Shown: positions 53,397 to 61,773, counted from the stretch's first letter. The stretch: DNA of 64,000 bases from VAZQ01 sp963817135 (GCA_963817135.1 CAWFNG010000016.1:248001-312000); one strand, 5' to 3'. Translations and numbers: made by a program. Notes: a model not told the origin generated them from the sequence alone.

Positions 53397-53560
53397 CGGT
53401 GAATTTGAAGTTCCTATCATAACTGGCCGCAAGCTCGTTTAGGAACTTCAAATTCAAAACCGCACTAGAAATCATAGAGTTGCTAGTGGTCCTTAGATTC
53501 CGAAGTTCGCATCTGAACGTGCCGCGAGTGGTGGCGAACTTCGGAATCGGACCACTAGTG
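53397..53560. repeat. MITE-like arm A (left copy)
   Basis: About 165 bp made of two nested palindromes: GCGGTGAATTTGAAGTTCC at the left (53397-) with TAGGAACTTCAAATTCAAAACCG, then CTAGTGGTCC...GATTCCGAAGTTCGC with its exact inverted end ...GCGAACTTCGGAATCGGACCACTAG at 53534-53558. The reverse-complemented copy is at 56609-56768, some 88-90% identical by eye. It abuts the OpgH-like start. Confidence 0.85.
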
Positions 53561-55306
53561 GGCAGCGAGTGGCGAGCGGGCCTGTTCTTCCTGGCAGTGG
53601 GACTGACCATTGCCGGGCTCATTTGGCTTGCGGCCAACACCCTCTCCGCCGGCGGATTTGGTGCCGTCGACCTGATCCTGGTGATGTTGTTTGCCGTCAC
53701 CTTGCCCTGGTACGTCATCGGTTTCTGGAACGCCGCCATCGGGCTGCTGATCATGCGGTTTTCCCGCGATCCGGTCAGGGCGGTGACTCCGGTCGTCGGG
53801 CGCGTCGCGCGCGATGCGCCGATCACCGCCTCGACGGCAATCCTCCTGTGCATCCGCAACAAATCTCCCGAGCATATTGTCCACCTGCTCGAGCCGATGC
53901 TGTCCGGTCTCGCTGCGTCGGATGCGAGCGACAGGTTTCATGTTTACGTGCTGAGCGACACCAGCCGGAGCGACATCGCCGCAGCAGAGGAGAGCCGTTT
54001 TGCAGCGCTTGCGGCCGCCTGGCGCGGCAGGATTGCCCTGACCTACCGGCGCCGCGAGCAGAATACCGGCTACAAGGCCGGCAACATTGCCGACTTTTGC
54101 AAGCGCTGGGGCAAGCAGCACGACTTCGCGGTCATGCTTGATGCCGACAGCGTGATGACGGTCGAACTCATCCTCAAGCTCGTGCGTATCATGCAAGTCG
54201 ATGCCCGCATCGGTATTCTGCAAAGCTTGGTGGTTGGAATGCCGTCGGTCAGCGCTTTTGCCAGAATTTTCCAGTTCAGCATGCGATTAAGCATGCGCTC
54301 GTACACGATTGGCACCGCCTGGTGGCAAGGCGATTGCGGACCTTACTGGGGGCACAATGCGATCGTTCGCCTTGCGCCATTTTCAGCCTATTGCGACCTG
54401 CCGGTCCTCGGCGAGAGCGCGCTCATCAAAGGTCACGTGCTGAGCCACGATCAGATCGAGGCAGTGCTGATGCGCAAGGCCGGCTACGAGGTGCGCGTGC
54501 TGACGGAGGAAGGCGCAAGCTTCGAGCAGAATCCCCCGACACTCGTCGAATTCATCCGCCGCGACTTGCGGTGGTGCCAAGGCAACATGCAGTACTGGCA
54601 TTTCCTGGGTCTTCCGGGCCTGCGCCCGGTGAGCCGGTATCAACTCGTGCTTGCCATTTTGATGTTTATCGGCTCGCCGGCGTGGATCGCCATGCTGCTG
54701 ATCGGCGCCGCGACGGTCTCGTTCGCGCCGGCGCTCTCCGAATTCATGGACTGGCGCGCCGGAACCATTCTTCTTCTGCTGGTTCTCACGATGTGGTTTG
54801 CCCCCAATATCGCCACCGGCATCGAGGTCCTCGCGCATCGTAAAACACGGGCATTATTCGGCGGCGGCGTCCGCTTTACCATCAGCTTCGCTGCAAGCAT
54901 CATATTCATGATGCTGCTTGCTCCGATCATGTGGGCAAGTCACACGATTTTTCTCGCGCGCCTGCTGTTCGGCCGCACCATCGAGTGGCGCGCGCAAGCG
55001 CGTTACGACCATGCCGTGTCATGGTCCCTGGCGGCCAAGGGGTTCTGGCTGCAGACCTTGATCGGGCTTGTGCCGGTGGTCTGGCTTGCGCTCTTCGCCC
55101 CTTCCGCCCTCCCCTATGCGCTCCTCATTGCAGCAGGGCCGCTCGTGTCCATTCCGCTGGCAGTCGTTACCGCCTCGGCGCGATTCGGCACCGCCTTGGT
55201 CTTTGGCGGGCTCTGTTGTCTGCCGGAGGAGATTGCACCGCCGCGCGAACTTGCGGCGCTCAAGCTTCCTGCAATCGAGATGTCGCAGCAAGCGCTGCGC
55301 TCGTGA
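53558..55306 (+). CDS. OpgH/MdoH-like membrane glucosyltransferase
   Basis: A 582-residue GT2 membrane enzyme with two N-terminal and several C-terminal helices. The catalytic residues lie in VMLDADSVM (DxD), WWQGDCGPYWGHNAIVR, ALIKGHVLSHD and RRDLRWCQGNMQ. OpgH makes beta-1,2 glucan backbones of osmoregulated periplasmic glucans from UDP-glucose. No OpgG gene is near. The frame continues upstream to 53480 through the repeat; GTG 53558 is the last start in or next to the repeat, and the codons before it only translate the repeat. Compared with relatives the N-terminus looks slightly trimmed. Confidence 0.82.
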   Translation: MGSEWRAGLFFLAVGLTIAGLIWLAANTLSAGGFGAVDLILVMLFAVTLPWYVIGFWNAAIGLLIMRFSRDPVRAVTPVVGRVARDAPITASTAILLCIRNKSPEHIVHLLEPMLSGLAASDASDRFHVYVLSDTSRSDIAAAEESRFAALAAAWRGRIALTYRRREQNTGYKAGNIADFCKRWGKQHDFAVMLDADSVMTVELILKLVRIMQVDARIGILQSLVVGMPSVSAFARIFQFSMRLSMRSYTIGTAWWQGDCGPYWGHNAIVRLAPFSAYCDLPVLGESALIKGHVLSHDQIEAVLMRKAGYEVRVLTEEGASFEQNPPTLVEFIRRDLRWCQGNMQYWHFLGLPGLRPVSRYQLVLAILMFIGSPAWIAMLLIGAATVSFAPALSEFMDWRAGTILLLLVLTMWFAPNIATGIEVLAHRKTRALFGGGVRFTISFAASIIFMMLLAPIMWASHTIFLARLLFGRTIEWRAQARYDHAVSWSLAAKGFWLQTLIGLVPVVWLALFAPSALPYALLIAAGPLVSIPLAVVTASARFGTALVFGGLCCLPEEIAPPRELAALKLPAIEMSQQALRS

Positions 55307-55330
55307 ATGGCGGAGATGCGACGCAGGAGA

Positions 55331-56500
55331 TCAGGCCGGCATAGCCGTCTCCACCAGCTTGACCCAATATGAGACTCCGACCGGGATTACTTCATCGTTG
55401 AAATCGTAAGCGGGGTGATGAAGACCGGCGCTGTCCCCGTTGCCGACGAAAATGAAAGCGCCAGGGCGCGCTTCCAGCATGAAGGAAAAATCTTCTGCTC
55501 CCATGACCGGCGCCACATTGCTGTCGACCCGCTCATCGCCCACGACCTGCGCTGCGACTTTGGCCGCAAAAGCCGCTTCCCTTTCATGGTTGCGAGTCAC
55601 CGGGTAATCGCGCCGATAGGTGAGCTTGGCGCGCGCACCATGAAGCGCAGCTGTTCCGGTCACTACCTCATTAAGACGTCTTTCCAGCTGATCGCGTACC
55701 GCCGGCGTCAGGCTGCGTGCGGTGCCGCGCAACAGCGCCGTCTGCGGAATGACGTTATCGGCGGAGCCCGCTTGAAAAACGCAGATCGAAATGACCGCGG
55801 ACTCCAGAGGGTCGATGTTGCGTGCCACGATCGATTGGATCTGGTTGATGATCTGTGCACCCACCAGAATCGGATCCACGGAAAAATGCGGGCGGGCTGC
55901 GTGTCCGCCACGGCCTTCAACCTCGATGTTGATGCGATCGGCACACGCCATCAGCGGTCCGGACCGCAGCGCAAACTCGCCGAGGGCAAGGCCGGGATAA
56001 TTATGCATCCCGTAGACTTCTTCGATGCCAAAGCGGTCCATCAGGCCGTCCTGCACCATGGCCCGGCCTCCCCCGCCCCCCTCTTCGGCCGGTTGGAAGA
56101 TCACTACCGCGGTGCCGGCGAAATTGCGGGTTTCCGCAAGATAGCGCGCCGCGCCGAGCAGCATCGCGGTGTGGCCATCGTGACCACAGGCATGCATCCG
56201 TCCTGAGACGGTAGACTTGTAAGGAAGCTCGCTCGTCTCCGCGATCGGCAAGCCATCCATATCGGCGCGCAAGCCAATCACCCGCCGGCTGCCGCCGCTC
56301 TTGTGCCCGCGAATGACCCCGACCACGCCGGTGCGGCCGATGCCGGTCACAACATCGTCGCAGCCGAAGCTCTTGAGCTTTTCGGCAACCGATGCTGCCG
56401 TGCGATGCACATCGTAGAGGAGTTCCGGATGGGCATGGATATCGCGCCGCCATGCCTTTATGTCCTCGTGAAACTCCGCAATCCGGTTGACGATGGGCAT
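55331..56500 (-). CDS. M20-family amidohydrolase (hippurate hydrolase-like)
   Basis: A 389-residue zinc-dependent amidohydrolase. Motifs: HACGHDGHTAML with the Cys of HipO-type enzymes, QPAEEGGGGGRAM, and GRGGHAARPHFSVDP in the dimer domain; MGAEDFSFML at the end. Substrates of this group are N-acylated amino acids. ATG 56500 has GGGAGG upstream; the frame runs to 56683 through the right repeat arm, giving the spurious peptide MLVILRFRSS. Convergent with the OpgH-like gene. The two genes and their repeat arms form an inverted-repeat-bounded unit. Confidence 0.87.
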   Translation of the reverse strand: MPIVNRIAEFHEDIKAWRRDIHAHPELLYDVHRTAASVAEKLKSFGCDDVVTGIGRTGVVGVIRGHKSGGSRRVIGLRADMDGLPIAETSELPYKSTVSGRMHACGHDGHTAMLLGAARYLAETRNFAGTAVVIFQPAEEGGGGGRAMVQDGLMDRFGIEEVYGMHNYPGLALGEFALRSGPLMACADRINIEVEGRGGHAARPHFSVDPILVGAQIINQIQSIVARNIDPLESAVISICVFQAGSADNVIPQTALLRGTARSLTPAVRDQLERRLNEVVTGTAALHGARAKLTYRRDYPVTRNHEREAAFAAKVAAQVVGDERVDSNVAPVMGAEDFSFMLEARPGAFIFVGNGDSAGLHHPAYDFNDEVIPVGVSYWVKLVETAMPA

Positions 56501-56608
56501 GCGTGCACCTCCCTCGGCAGGCTTGTCCGGCATTCGTTTTCGATGCCGCCGCGCAGCTGCCGCGTTTAGGGTGGAATATGTCGGTTTACTTGCGCGTGGA
56601 CAATGCGC

Positions 56609-56768
56609 ACTAGTGGTTCCGAAGTTCGCCAGTGCTCGCGGCACGTTCGGGTGCGAACTTCGGAATCTAAGGATCACTAGCAACGTTATGATTCTGGTGC
56701 GGTTTTGAATTTGAAGTTCCTAAACAAGCTTGCGGCCTGAATGATAGGAACTTCAAATTCACCGCAGT
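56609..56768. repeat. MITE-like arm A (right copy, inverted)
   Basis: Reverse complement of the arm at 53397-53560, with the same two palindromes and both ends CACTAG/ACCGCA conserved. Differences are single-base changes and short indels. It lies upstream of the M20 gene and ends about 100 bp before tRNA-Lys. Confidence 0.85.
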
Positions 56769-56871
56769 AGTGGCGCTGCCTCTGGCGGGGCCCGCTATTG
56801 ACCGAGCGTAGCGGCTGCCCCTACACACGCCGCCATGCGCCTGGCCCGGATTGGCCGCACGCATTTCAGGA

Positions 56872-56947
56872 GAGCCCGTAGCTCAGCCGGTAGAGCACGT
56901 GACTTTTAATCATGGGGTCGCGGGTTCGAGTCCCGCCGGGCTCACCA
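56872..56947 (+). tRNA. tRNA-Lys (anticodon TTT)
   Basis: A 76-nt cloverleaf with encoded CCA. The acceptor GAGCCCG/CGGGCTC is fully paired; D stem GCTC/GAGC; anticodon stem CGTGA/TCATG encloses CTTTTAA with anticodon TTT; T arm GCGGG-TTCGAGT-CCCGC. The low-density region begins right after it, so it is a likely integration site. I found no second copy of its 3' end in the window. Confidence 0.93.
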
Positions 56948-57178
56948 ATAAAATCAAGGAGTTATGAGGAAATAGTTAAGCAGCGATCTTGGCATAGGTA
57001 CGGCATAGGTACAGGGGGCGATTTCCAATTTGATTTTGCCTTTGAAGATTGCTGCTATTCCAGCGTCGCGACGGGGGCTCGGGCGCGAGTGTGAAGTAGC
57101 TCGCACATCCCCGCAAAAATATAGTGCAGACTGATCAGGTCGGGGCGCCCCATTGTTTGTCGAGAGGGAGCGCTTGAT

Positions 57179-57280
57179 ATGATTGATATGATCACGACAG
57201 CGCTCGACGTAGGAATAATGATCGGCATCGTCATGTTCGTCGCTTTCGGTCTTACGCTAGGACATTCGAGTAGGCGCTGA
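57179..57280 (+). CDS. Small single-helix membrane protein (33 aa)
   Basis: A short frame with GAGGGAG 7-8 bp before the ATG. It encodes a 33-residue peptide with one hydrophobic helix (LDVGIMIGIVMFVAFGLTLG) and a basic end HSSRR. The clear ribosome-binding site and single clean helix speak for translation, but no homology can be claimed. The rest of the stretch 57281-57558 holds no gene I can support. Confidence 0.4.
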   Translation: MIDMITTALDVGIMIGIVMFVAFGLTLGHSSRR

Positions 57281-57558
57281 TCCGAATTCCGCCACCCGCC
57301 ATAGCCAAGGGGGAGCATCCCTAATCCCCCCATAGGCCCATGATCCGAATTCCTGCGCTCGAATTTCCTGTGCTTCCAAAAGATCATCGGCGGAACCTCA
57401 GCAGCAGCAATGGAGTTGTCTTCAGCCGCATCTTGCCAGTGCGGCACGTTGGAGCGGGGCTAGCCTAACAACGGAAGGGGGTTAGCCTCGCTCACGAAGC
57501 CTTCGGCAATCCACTTAAAGCTGGTCTATCCACTCCGTCGCGGGAGGTCAGACACACT

Positions 57559-57939
57559 ATGCGAGCACTGGTCCTTGGAATAATCGCAATGGGATTGGTG
57601 GTTGGAACATCCGCGCTGGCACAAGAAGATAAGGATAGCGCGAACTATATGCTGCGGTATTGCCGCGCCGCAGTGAACAACGAAGCTCTTGCTCGCCCCG
57701 CAGATGCAGCTATGGAAGGGATGTGTGTTGGCATCATTGATGCAATTGGTTTCATGATGAGCGAATTTCCCCCGGAAGAAAAAGAAAAGAACAGCTGCCC
57801 ACCAAGCAAGGTGAAGCTTGAGCAAATTGTAAGAGTGGTCGTGAGGTACATCGAGGCGCGACCAGAGCGGATGCATGAGAATTTTAGAACACTGGCCATA
57901 GAGGCTATCCATGACGCTTGGCCCTGCACGACCAATTGA
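57559..57939 (+). CDS. Rap1a/Tai-like exported protein
   Basis: A 126-residue protein with a signal peptide (MRALVLGIIAMGLVVGTSALAQ). The mature part has four Cys (YCRAAV, GMCVGI, NSCPPS, WPCTTN) and the pattern MLRYCRAAVN...GMCVGIIDAI...LEQIVRVVVRYIEARPERMHENFRTLAIEAIHDAWPC, which resembles the Rap1a/Tai immunity family that protects Gram-negatives against type VI effectors with amidase activity. Here no effector gene is near, and many Rhizobiales carry such proteins with unknown role. Confidence 0.72.
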   Translation: MRALVLGIIAMGLVVGTSALAQEDKDSANYMLRYCRAAVNNEALARPADAAMEGMCVGIIDAIGFMMSEFPPEEKEKNSCPPSKVKLEQIVRVVVRYIEARPERMHENFRTLAIEAIHDAWPCTTN

Positions 57940-57998
57940 CCGCCTAGCTAACATTGTAGTTCTGTATAAATGGCGAGGCCTATCTCGGGAGGAAAGTC

Positions 57999-58106
57999 AT
58001 GGAATGGTTTTACAAAAAAACATCTATAGCGGGCGTTCAAATTCCCAATTGGGTGCTCGTTCTGGGCGCCCTCATTCTAATCTGGCTCATCTATGCAAAA
58101 TCATAG
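57999..58106 (+). CDS. Small single-helix membrane protein (35 aa)
   Basis: A 35-residue frame with GGGAGG 8 bp before the ATG: a basic start MEWFYKKTSI, then one hydrophobic helix WVLVLGALILIWLIYAKS. A stem AAGCCCAA/TTGGGCTT at 58113-58139 follows and could terminate it. It may be a leaderless relative of small stress proteins; no family is known. Confidence 0.4.
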   Translation: MEWFYKKTSIAGVQIPNWVLVLGALILIWLIYAKS

Positions 58107-58417
58107 TGTAAGAAGCCCAATTGGCTTAAGCTTGGGCTTGCAGGTAGCGCCTGCGGGTCAGGTCCCCTCCTTACGAAAGATCGATAAGGCGCTATTTGTC
58201 TATCCTGCGCAGCACTTGGAATTGAGACAAGGCGTCGCGAGTGATTTGCAAGTCCAAAGAGGATTGCTTCGCTGCTTCGCCCCCTTGCAGCCCCTAGCTC
58301 TTAATCGATGCTGATCATTGGAGCCCTGCTCCCTGGCAAGCCGTTCTTCTGTTAGTTGGTGTCCATGAGTGGCCCAAGGAAAAATCCTCTTCACTAGGTC
58401 ACCGCAGTCTCACTAAC
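58107..58417. other. Intergenic stretch, mostly empty
   Basis: Besides the terminator-like stem at 58113-58139 (8-bp arms) I see no gene or repeat here. The base composition is mixed and no frame has a plausible start with ribosome-binding site. Confidence 0.5.
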
Positions 58418-58657
58418 CTACCGAAGCTTCGGTGTAGCCGTTTGGGCTCGCGCCTGCGGGCCATCGTCGCCGCGCTTGTAGGTTTCCAGCATTTTGCGGA
58501 TGGCGGCAGCCTCGTCGGCAATCCGCGTAACGTTCCGACCTAGGCTCTGAAAGTAAATTACAGCCATGATGCCCAAGGCTGTCACGATGAGACCGCCGAC
58601 GGCTGCCACGATAAGACTAGCAACGTGGTTGCCAAGCGCGTCCAGCATCATTGTCAT
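58418..58657 (-). CDS. Small membrane protein (79 aa)
   Basis: A 79-residue protein with one strong membrane helix (HVASLIVAAVGGLIVTALGIMAVIYF) and a charged cytoplasmic-like tail with helical pattern (RIADEAAAIRKMLETYKRGDD). It may form a coiled coil. No family is recognised. It lies alone between two empty stretches in the island-like part; codon use looks less GC-rich than in the core genes. Confidence 0.5.
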   Translation of the reverse strand: MTMMLDALGNHVASLIVAAVGGLIVTALGIMAVIYFQSLGRNVTRIADEAAAIRKMLETYKRGDDGPQARAQTATPKLR

Positions 58658-58934
58658 TGAAAACCCCCTATCACGGTTGCAACGTCTTCATCTCGACAGA
58701 GTGTGTTATATCACAGGTGGCTTCCCTTTCACTCTGCCTGCTGAGGGGTTGGTGAGACTGATCTTCGCTAAGGCCCATACTCTCAAATTCCCCCACACAC
58801 AATTTTCCTTTTGCGAAATCGCTTTAGCGATAAAGCCCATACCTTAAAAATTCCATGCAACTAACTGAGCCAGCGTCCGCCGCTCCCCCTCAAACGAGAG
58901 TGCCGGAAATGGGCAACTCCCTCCTCGAACTCGA

Positions 58935-59354
58935 TCATTCCTGTTGTGCTTTGGGTATTCGCTTGTTGTCGTTGGCGGGTTGCGGAATGTTGTCGTTGTC
59001 GGCCTTCATAATCGGATGACTGTGAATGTAGATGTGACAGTTCCGACAAACGCACATCGTATCAATGCCAGGGGTTTCCCTAAAGACATTGTTGTAGCTG
59101 CGATGATGAGCCTGGAGATTGCTCTGCCACTCACAGGTAGGACCAAAGTATTCGCATTCGTAATTAGCAAGCCTTTTGGTCGCTTCTGAAACCTCTTTCC
59201 ACTTAACCGATTTCAAATAGGTCCTGTACCTTGCCCAAAAGGTCGCTGGATTACGAGCTGTTGGAAGGTTCGGAAACAACTCAAATTGTGTCTGCACTTT
59301 ACGTCCTCCTATAACGCGCAAAATCGCGTGGGGAGGACGGTACGTTTCAAACAC
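58935..59354 (-). CDS. HNH-type nuclease-like protein
   Basis: A 139-residue protein with an HNH-like zinc motif: two Cys in ANYECEYFGPTCEW, the His pair NLQAHHRSY, and CRNCHIYIHSHP near the end. The spacing fits small HNH endonucleases that support phage packaging or mobile DNA. The tail is Asn/Asp/Lys-rich and may be disordered. The frame begins just inside a 33-bp inverted-repeat element (59405-59584) on its upstream side. Nuclease activity is not certain. Confidence 0.65.
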   Translation of the reverse strand: MFETYRPPHAILRVIGGRKVQTQFELFPNLPTARNPATFWARYRTYLKSVKWKEVSEATKRLANYECEYFGPTCEWQSNLQAHHRSYNNVFRETPGIDTMCVCRNCHIYIHSHPIMKADNDNIPQPANDNKRIPKAQQE

Positions 59355-59404
59355 CCAACGGGCCGATCTGTCAAATTGCGTAAATTGGGGTTGATTTTGC
59401 GCAG

Positions 59405-59584
59405 TTAAGCCATTGATCGATTAGCAAGTTAACATGTCTGATCGTTCTGTTGTTTGTAACCAAGCTTACCCCAGTCTTTGAAAATATTGATCCAATTAAG
59501 CAATCGCCGATCAATGCAGCAAGGTGTTGGTCAATTCGAAATGTCTTGGCAACATGTTAACTTGCTGATCGATCAATGGCTTAA
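59405..59584. repeat. 33-bp terminal inverted repeats with 114-bp centre
   Basis: TTAAGCCATTGATCGATTAG... at 59405-59437 (33 bases) and its complement at 59552-59584 differ at one base. The centre is AT-richer than the rest and holds several GATC sites (six in the element). There is no open frame inside. It could be a non-autonomous MITE, an attachment or replication-like site, or a large palindromic operator before the HNH gene. Confidence 0.8.
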
Positions 59585-60133
59585 AGAAATCTCTGTGAAT
59601 TGTGCATTGCAAACTCGGGGCTTCCCGACTTATTTTTTTTGAGCTTCTGTTGGTTGCCTCGCTATTGGTAGGCGAGGTGAATGAGAATTATAACGAGCAG
59701 AGCCAGCAGAGCGCCGCTGGAAATTTCGACGATGCCCGGGAAAGTGCTCTTCTAGGTAGGCAAACCAGCTCTGCATGACGCTCCCGTATAACAAGGTCAG
59801 CCGGTGCTCGGAAGCCGAAATAACCGGGACCTCGCTTCGTCTAACGCCCGCTCGATCAGATAGCCTGTCGTCCCGTCTTCCAAGTCGTCAGCGATTGCCA
59901 TTACTTCTTCAACTAATTGGATCACCTCGTCGGCGACGGCGATCAACGACGGCGGAACCTAGGGCAGATCAAACTTGGGGTTAATGGTCTGATCCTGAAT
60001 TTTTGCGCTAACAATCTCTGGCGGCAGCTTGGTCAGCTGGTCGAGCGTCCGCCAGGATGCGGGCAAAAGCGGCCTATGGGCCGTATTTGCTAAAATCGGG
60101 CGGTTCGCTGTCGAGGTCGCTGTCGGTCATGTA
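59585..60133. other. Gene-poor stretch with a solute-binding-protein remnant
   Basis: On the minus strand at 59920-59960 the peptide PPSLIAVADEVIQ resembles the C-terminus PPSLLATADEVIE of the ABC_sub_bind protein at 4.5 kb, so a piece of a second copy is left here. The rest has no frame that I can support; a short frame near 59.7 kb looks like a membrane peptide broken by a frameshift. Confidence 0.5.
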
Positions 60134-60808
60134 TCAGTCCTGCGGGACGTGCAGCCGGTGACGAGGCGGCGCGAGTTCGATCAGCGTGTAACCACGGCGC
60201 CCATCGAGCAGCGCGCTGCGAAATTCCCGGATCAGCTCGGCGGTGGTGTTGCGGACGCTTTCCAGCCAATCGTCATTCAGAACAACATTGTCAGGCGGTG
60301 CCACGCCGATGCGCAGCACTGCCAGATCAAGGAAGCCCGTAAGCGCCAAATCTTTTAACAGGCTCTCATTCTGCTGCTTTGATCGCGCATACGGCGTCCA
60401 GCTTCCTTTTGGGTTCCCATAGTGCTGCCAATCTGCCCAGGTCGAACTCGCGAACACGAAGCGCGGCACCCCTCTCGCGATGCACTCCTGTAGCAGGTTC
60501 CGGGTCGCGACGATGTTGTTGCGGTAAATGTCGTCCTTGTCGGCGAATGGGTTTGCCGTTGCGGCAAGGTGAACGACGGCCCTTGCACCATTCAGCATCA
60601 CTGGCCATTCGCTGTCGCGATCGCGGTATGAAAGGTCTTGTAATCGGCCGTTTTTCTTGTCGATACCGACGAACGGCGTGCCGAGCTTGTCGGCGATGCG
60701 CTGTCCGATATTGCCGAGATGGCCGGTGACCACAATCCGCTGATCGGCATAAGCCTGTGAAGCCAGTACCGAGACGGCCAACCCCAGAAACGTGCGTCGT
60801 GTCGCCAT
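60134..60808 (-). CDS. Tat-exported NAD(P)-dependent SDR/epimerase-like protein
   Basis: A 224-residue extended-SDR protein. The N-terminus MATRRTFLGLAVSVLASQAYA is a Tat-like signal (RRTFLG) with Ala-x-Ala cleavage. The dinucleotide loop is VTGHLGNIGQ, with the conserved LAATANPFAD segment and the YxxxK pair YARSKQQ. An SDR carrying an export signal is unusual, since NAD is cytosolic. It may be a membrane-tethered or misannotated start, but no better internal start with a ribosome-binding site is seen. Confidence 0.75.
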   Translation of the reverse strand: MATRRTFLGLAVSVLASQAYADQRIVVTGHLGNIGQRIADKLGTPFVGIDKKNGRLQDLSYRDRDSEWPVMLNGARAVVHLAATANPFADKDDIYRNNIVATRNLLQECIARGVPRFVFASSTWADWQHYGNPKGSWTPYARSKQQNESLLKDLALTGFLDLAVLRIGVAPPDNVVLNDDWLESVRNTTAELIREFRSALLDGRRGYTLIELAPPRHRLHVPQD

Positions 60809-60890
60809 TATCTGCTTGCCTCGTGGGAGGGAGAAACTCTGGTTAGTGTGCTGGTGTAATCCCGGATAGTAGACATGATCCGGGCTGTTG

Positions 60891-61055
60891 TTAACTCAGC
60901 CCGCCCCGTCGCTTAAGAATATCCGCAAACACCCGACGCGGATTGCCATTCAAGGCCACAACAATCCGCAACAATTCCAGCACGTCAATCCGCCTTTGGC
61001 CTCCAGCGATCCGTCTAATGTCTGCTATTGGGGATCGAAAAATACCTACTCGTTC
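60891..61055 (-). pseudogene. XRE-family regulator, C-terminal remnant
   Basis: In one minus-strand frame the peptide SERVGIFRSPIADIRRIAGGQRR then IDVLELLRIVVALNGNPRRV fits the second half of a lambda-repressor-like helix-turn-helix domain. The frame is closed by a stop just upstream and has no start, so it is a fragment. It lies between the SDR gene and a hairpin-rich stretch. Confidence 0.5.
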
Positions 61056-61170
61056 TGAGCTTTACTGGTTATGACCCCAACCGATCATTAGCCGGTCCGA
61101 AATCCCGCACTGCGGCGAGCCCCTGACTTGATGCTTTCTAATCCGCTATGCTCTCGGGCTGAGTAAGTAT

Positions 61171-61480
61171 CCCCCGGCAGAGCCGGGGGCTTTAATTAGT
61201 GAGCCGCTCAAAGCGGCTGTTTAAGGAAGCTCCACCGTGCCTCGCCTTCTGCGCATCACCTTTGCCGACTGCCTCAAACAGACGCTTCTGATAGAGCATC
61301 ACTTAGCTGCATTCCACTCAGTTATTGCGTATTTCATCTCACCGCCCTACCCTTTCGACTCAGTCCATCGTGAAACTCCCTTTCGTGCGCGTGGTGGCTC
61401 ACGAATTGGAAGCCTCATCGATGGACTACTGCCCTAATTGTCAAACTTCTACTGCCACCCCGGCAGAGTCGGGGGGTCTC
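61171..61480. repeat. Hairpin-bounded ~300-bp unit
   Basis: A stem CCCCCGGCAGAGCCGGGGG (61171-61189) at the left and a close relative CCCCGGCAGAGTCGGGG (near 61459-61475) at the right bound the unit; a third stem AGCCGCTCAAAGCGGCT (61202-61218) lies inside. A 66-codon frame begins with GTG at 61237 after AAGGAAG, but it has no recognisable family. It could be a mobile element end pair or a structured RNA. Confidence 0.5.
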
Positions 61481-61633
61481 TCTTAGGATGCTAGGGTCCA
61501 GGTTTTTCGACTTGGACTTCGATCGCCTTGTGTGTGGATGACACGACAAGGCGGGAAGCCGCGCAGATTTATGCTATTTGCTGAGTTGGTCATCGGCACG
61601 TGTGCTGGTGGCAAGTCCCGGCCCGTCGTTTCC

Positions 61634-61661
61634 GCGGCGGGTCGGGGCGCTTGGCAGGATG
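61634..61661. repeat. 28-bp direct repeat, copy 1
   Basis: GCGGCGGGTCGGGGCGCTTG... is repeated at 62244-62271 with two mismatches, in the same orientation and 610 bp apart. It flanks the small secreted-protein gene and could result from a duplication or insertion. A hairpin at 61679-61692 (CTGTC/GACAG) follows. Confidence 0.65.
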
Positions 61662-61773
61662 CGCTCAAGGGCGAGTTCTGTCAAAGGACAGTTTGACCCA
61701 AACGCGGCGCTATCGCGTTCCGGTCAACCCTGCGGGAATGATCCCGCCGTTTGTACAACCTTGGGAGTATTCA

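Noticed and set aside
53278..53862. 194-codon minus-strand frame across the left repeat arm
   Set aside because: Most of it is antisense to the OpgH-like gene and the repeat; only the last ~40 codons (CDGCQCFVVKDAQAW) look protein-like and may be a gene remnant, too short to support.
56572..56683. N-terminal extension of the M20 protein (MLVILRFRSS...)
   Set aside because: It is a translation of the repeat arm; the internal ATG at 56500 has a strong ribosome-binding site.
57055..57447. 130-codon minus-strand frame after tRNA-Lys
   Set aside because: Odd composition, no ribosome-binding site, and it lies antisense to the small ORF at 57179 that has a clear one.
59640..59780. Possible small membrane protein on the minus strand
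   Set aside because: The start (MQSWFAYLEEHFP) and the hydrophobic end (LLALLVIILIHLAYQ) lie in different frames, so no intact gene can be claimed.
60074..60130. 18-codon frame right after the SDR gene
   Set aside because: Too short, and without a recognisable pattern.
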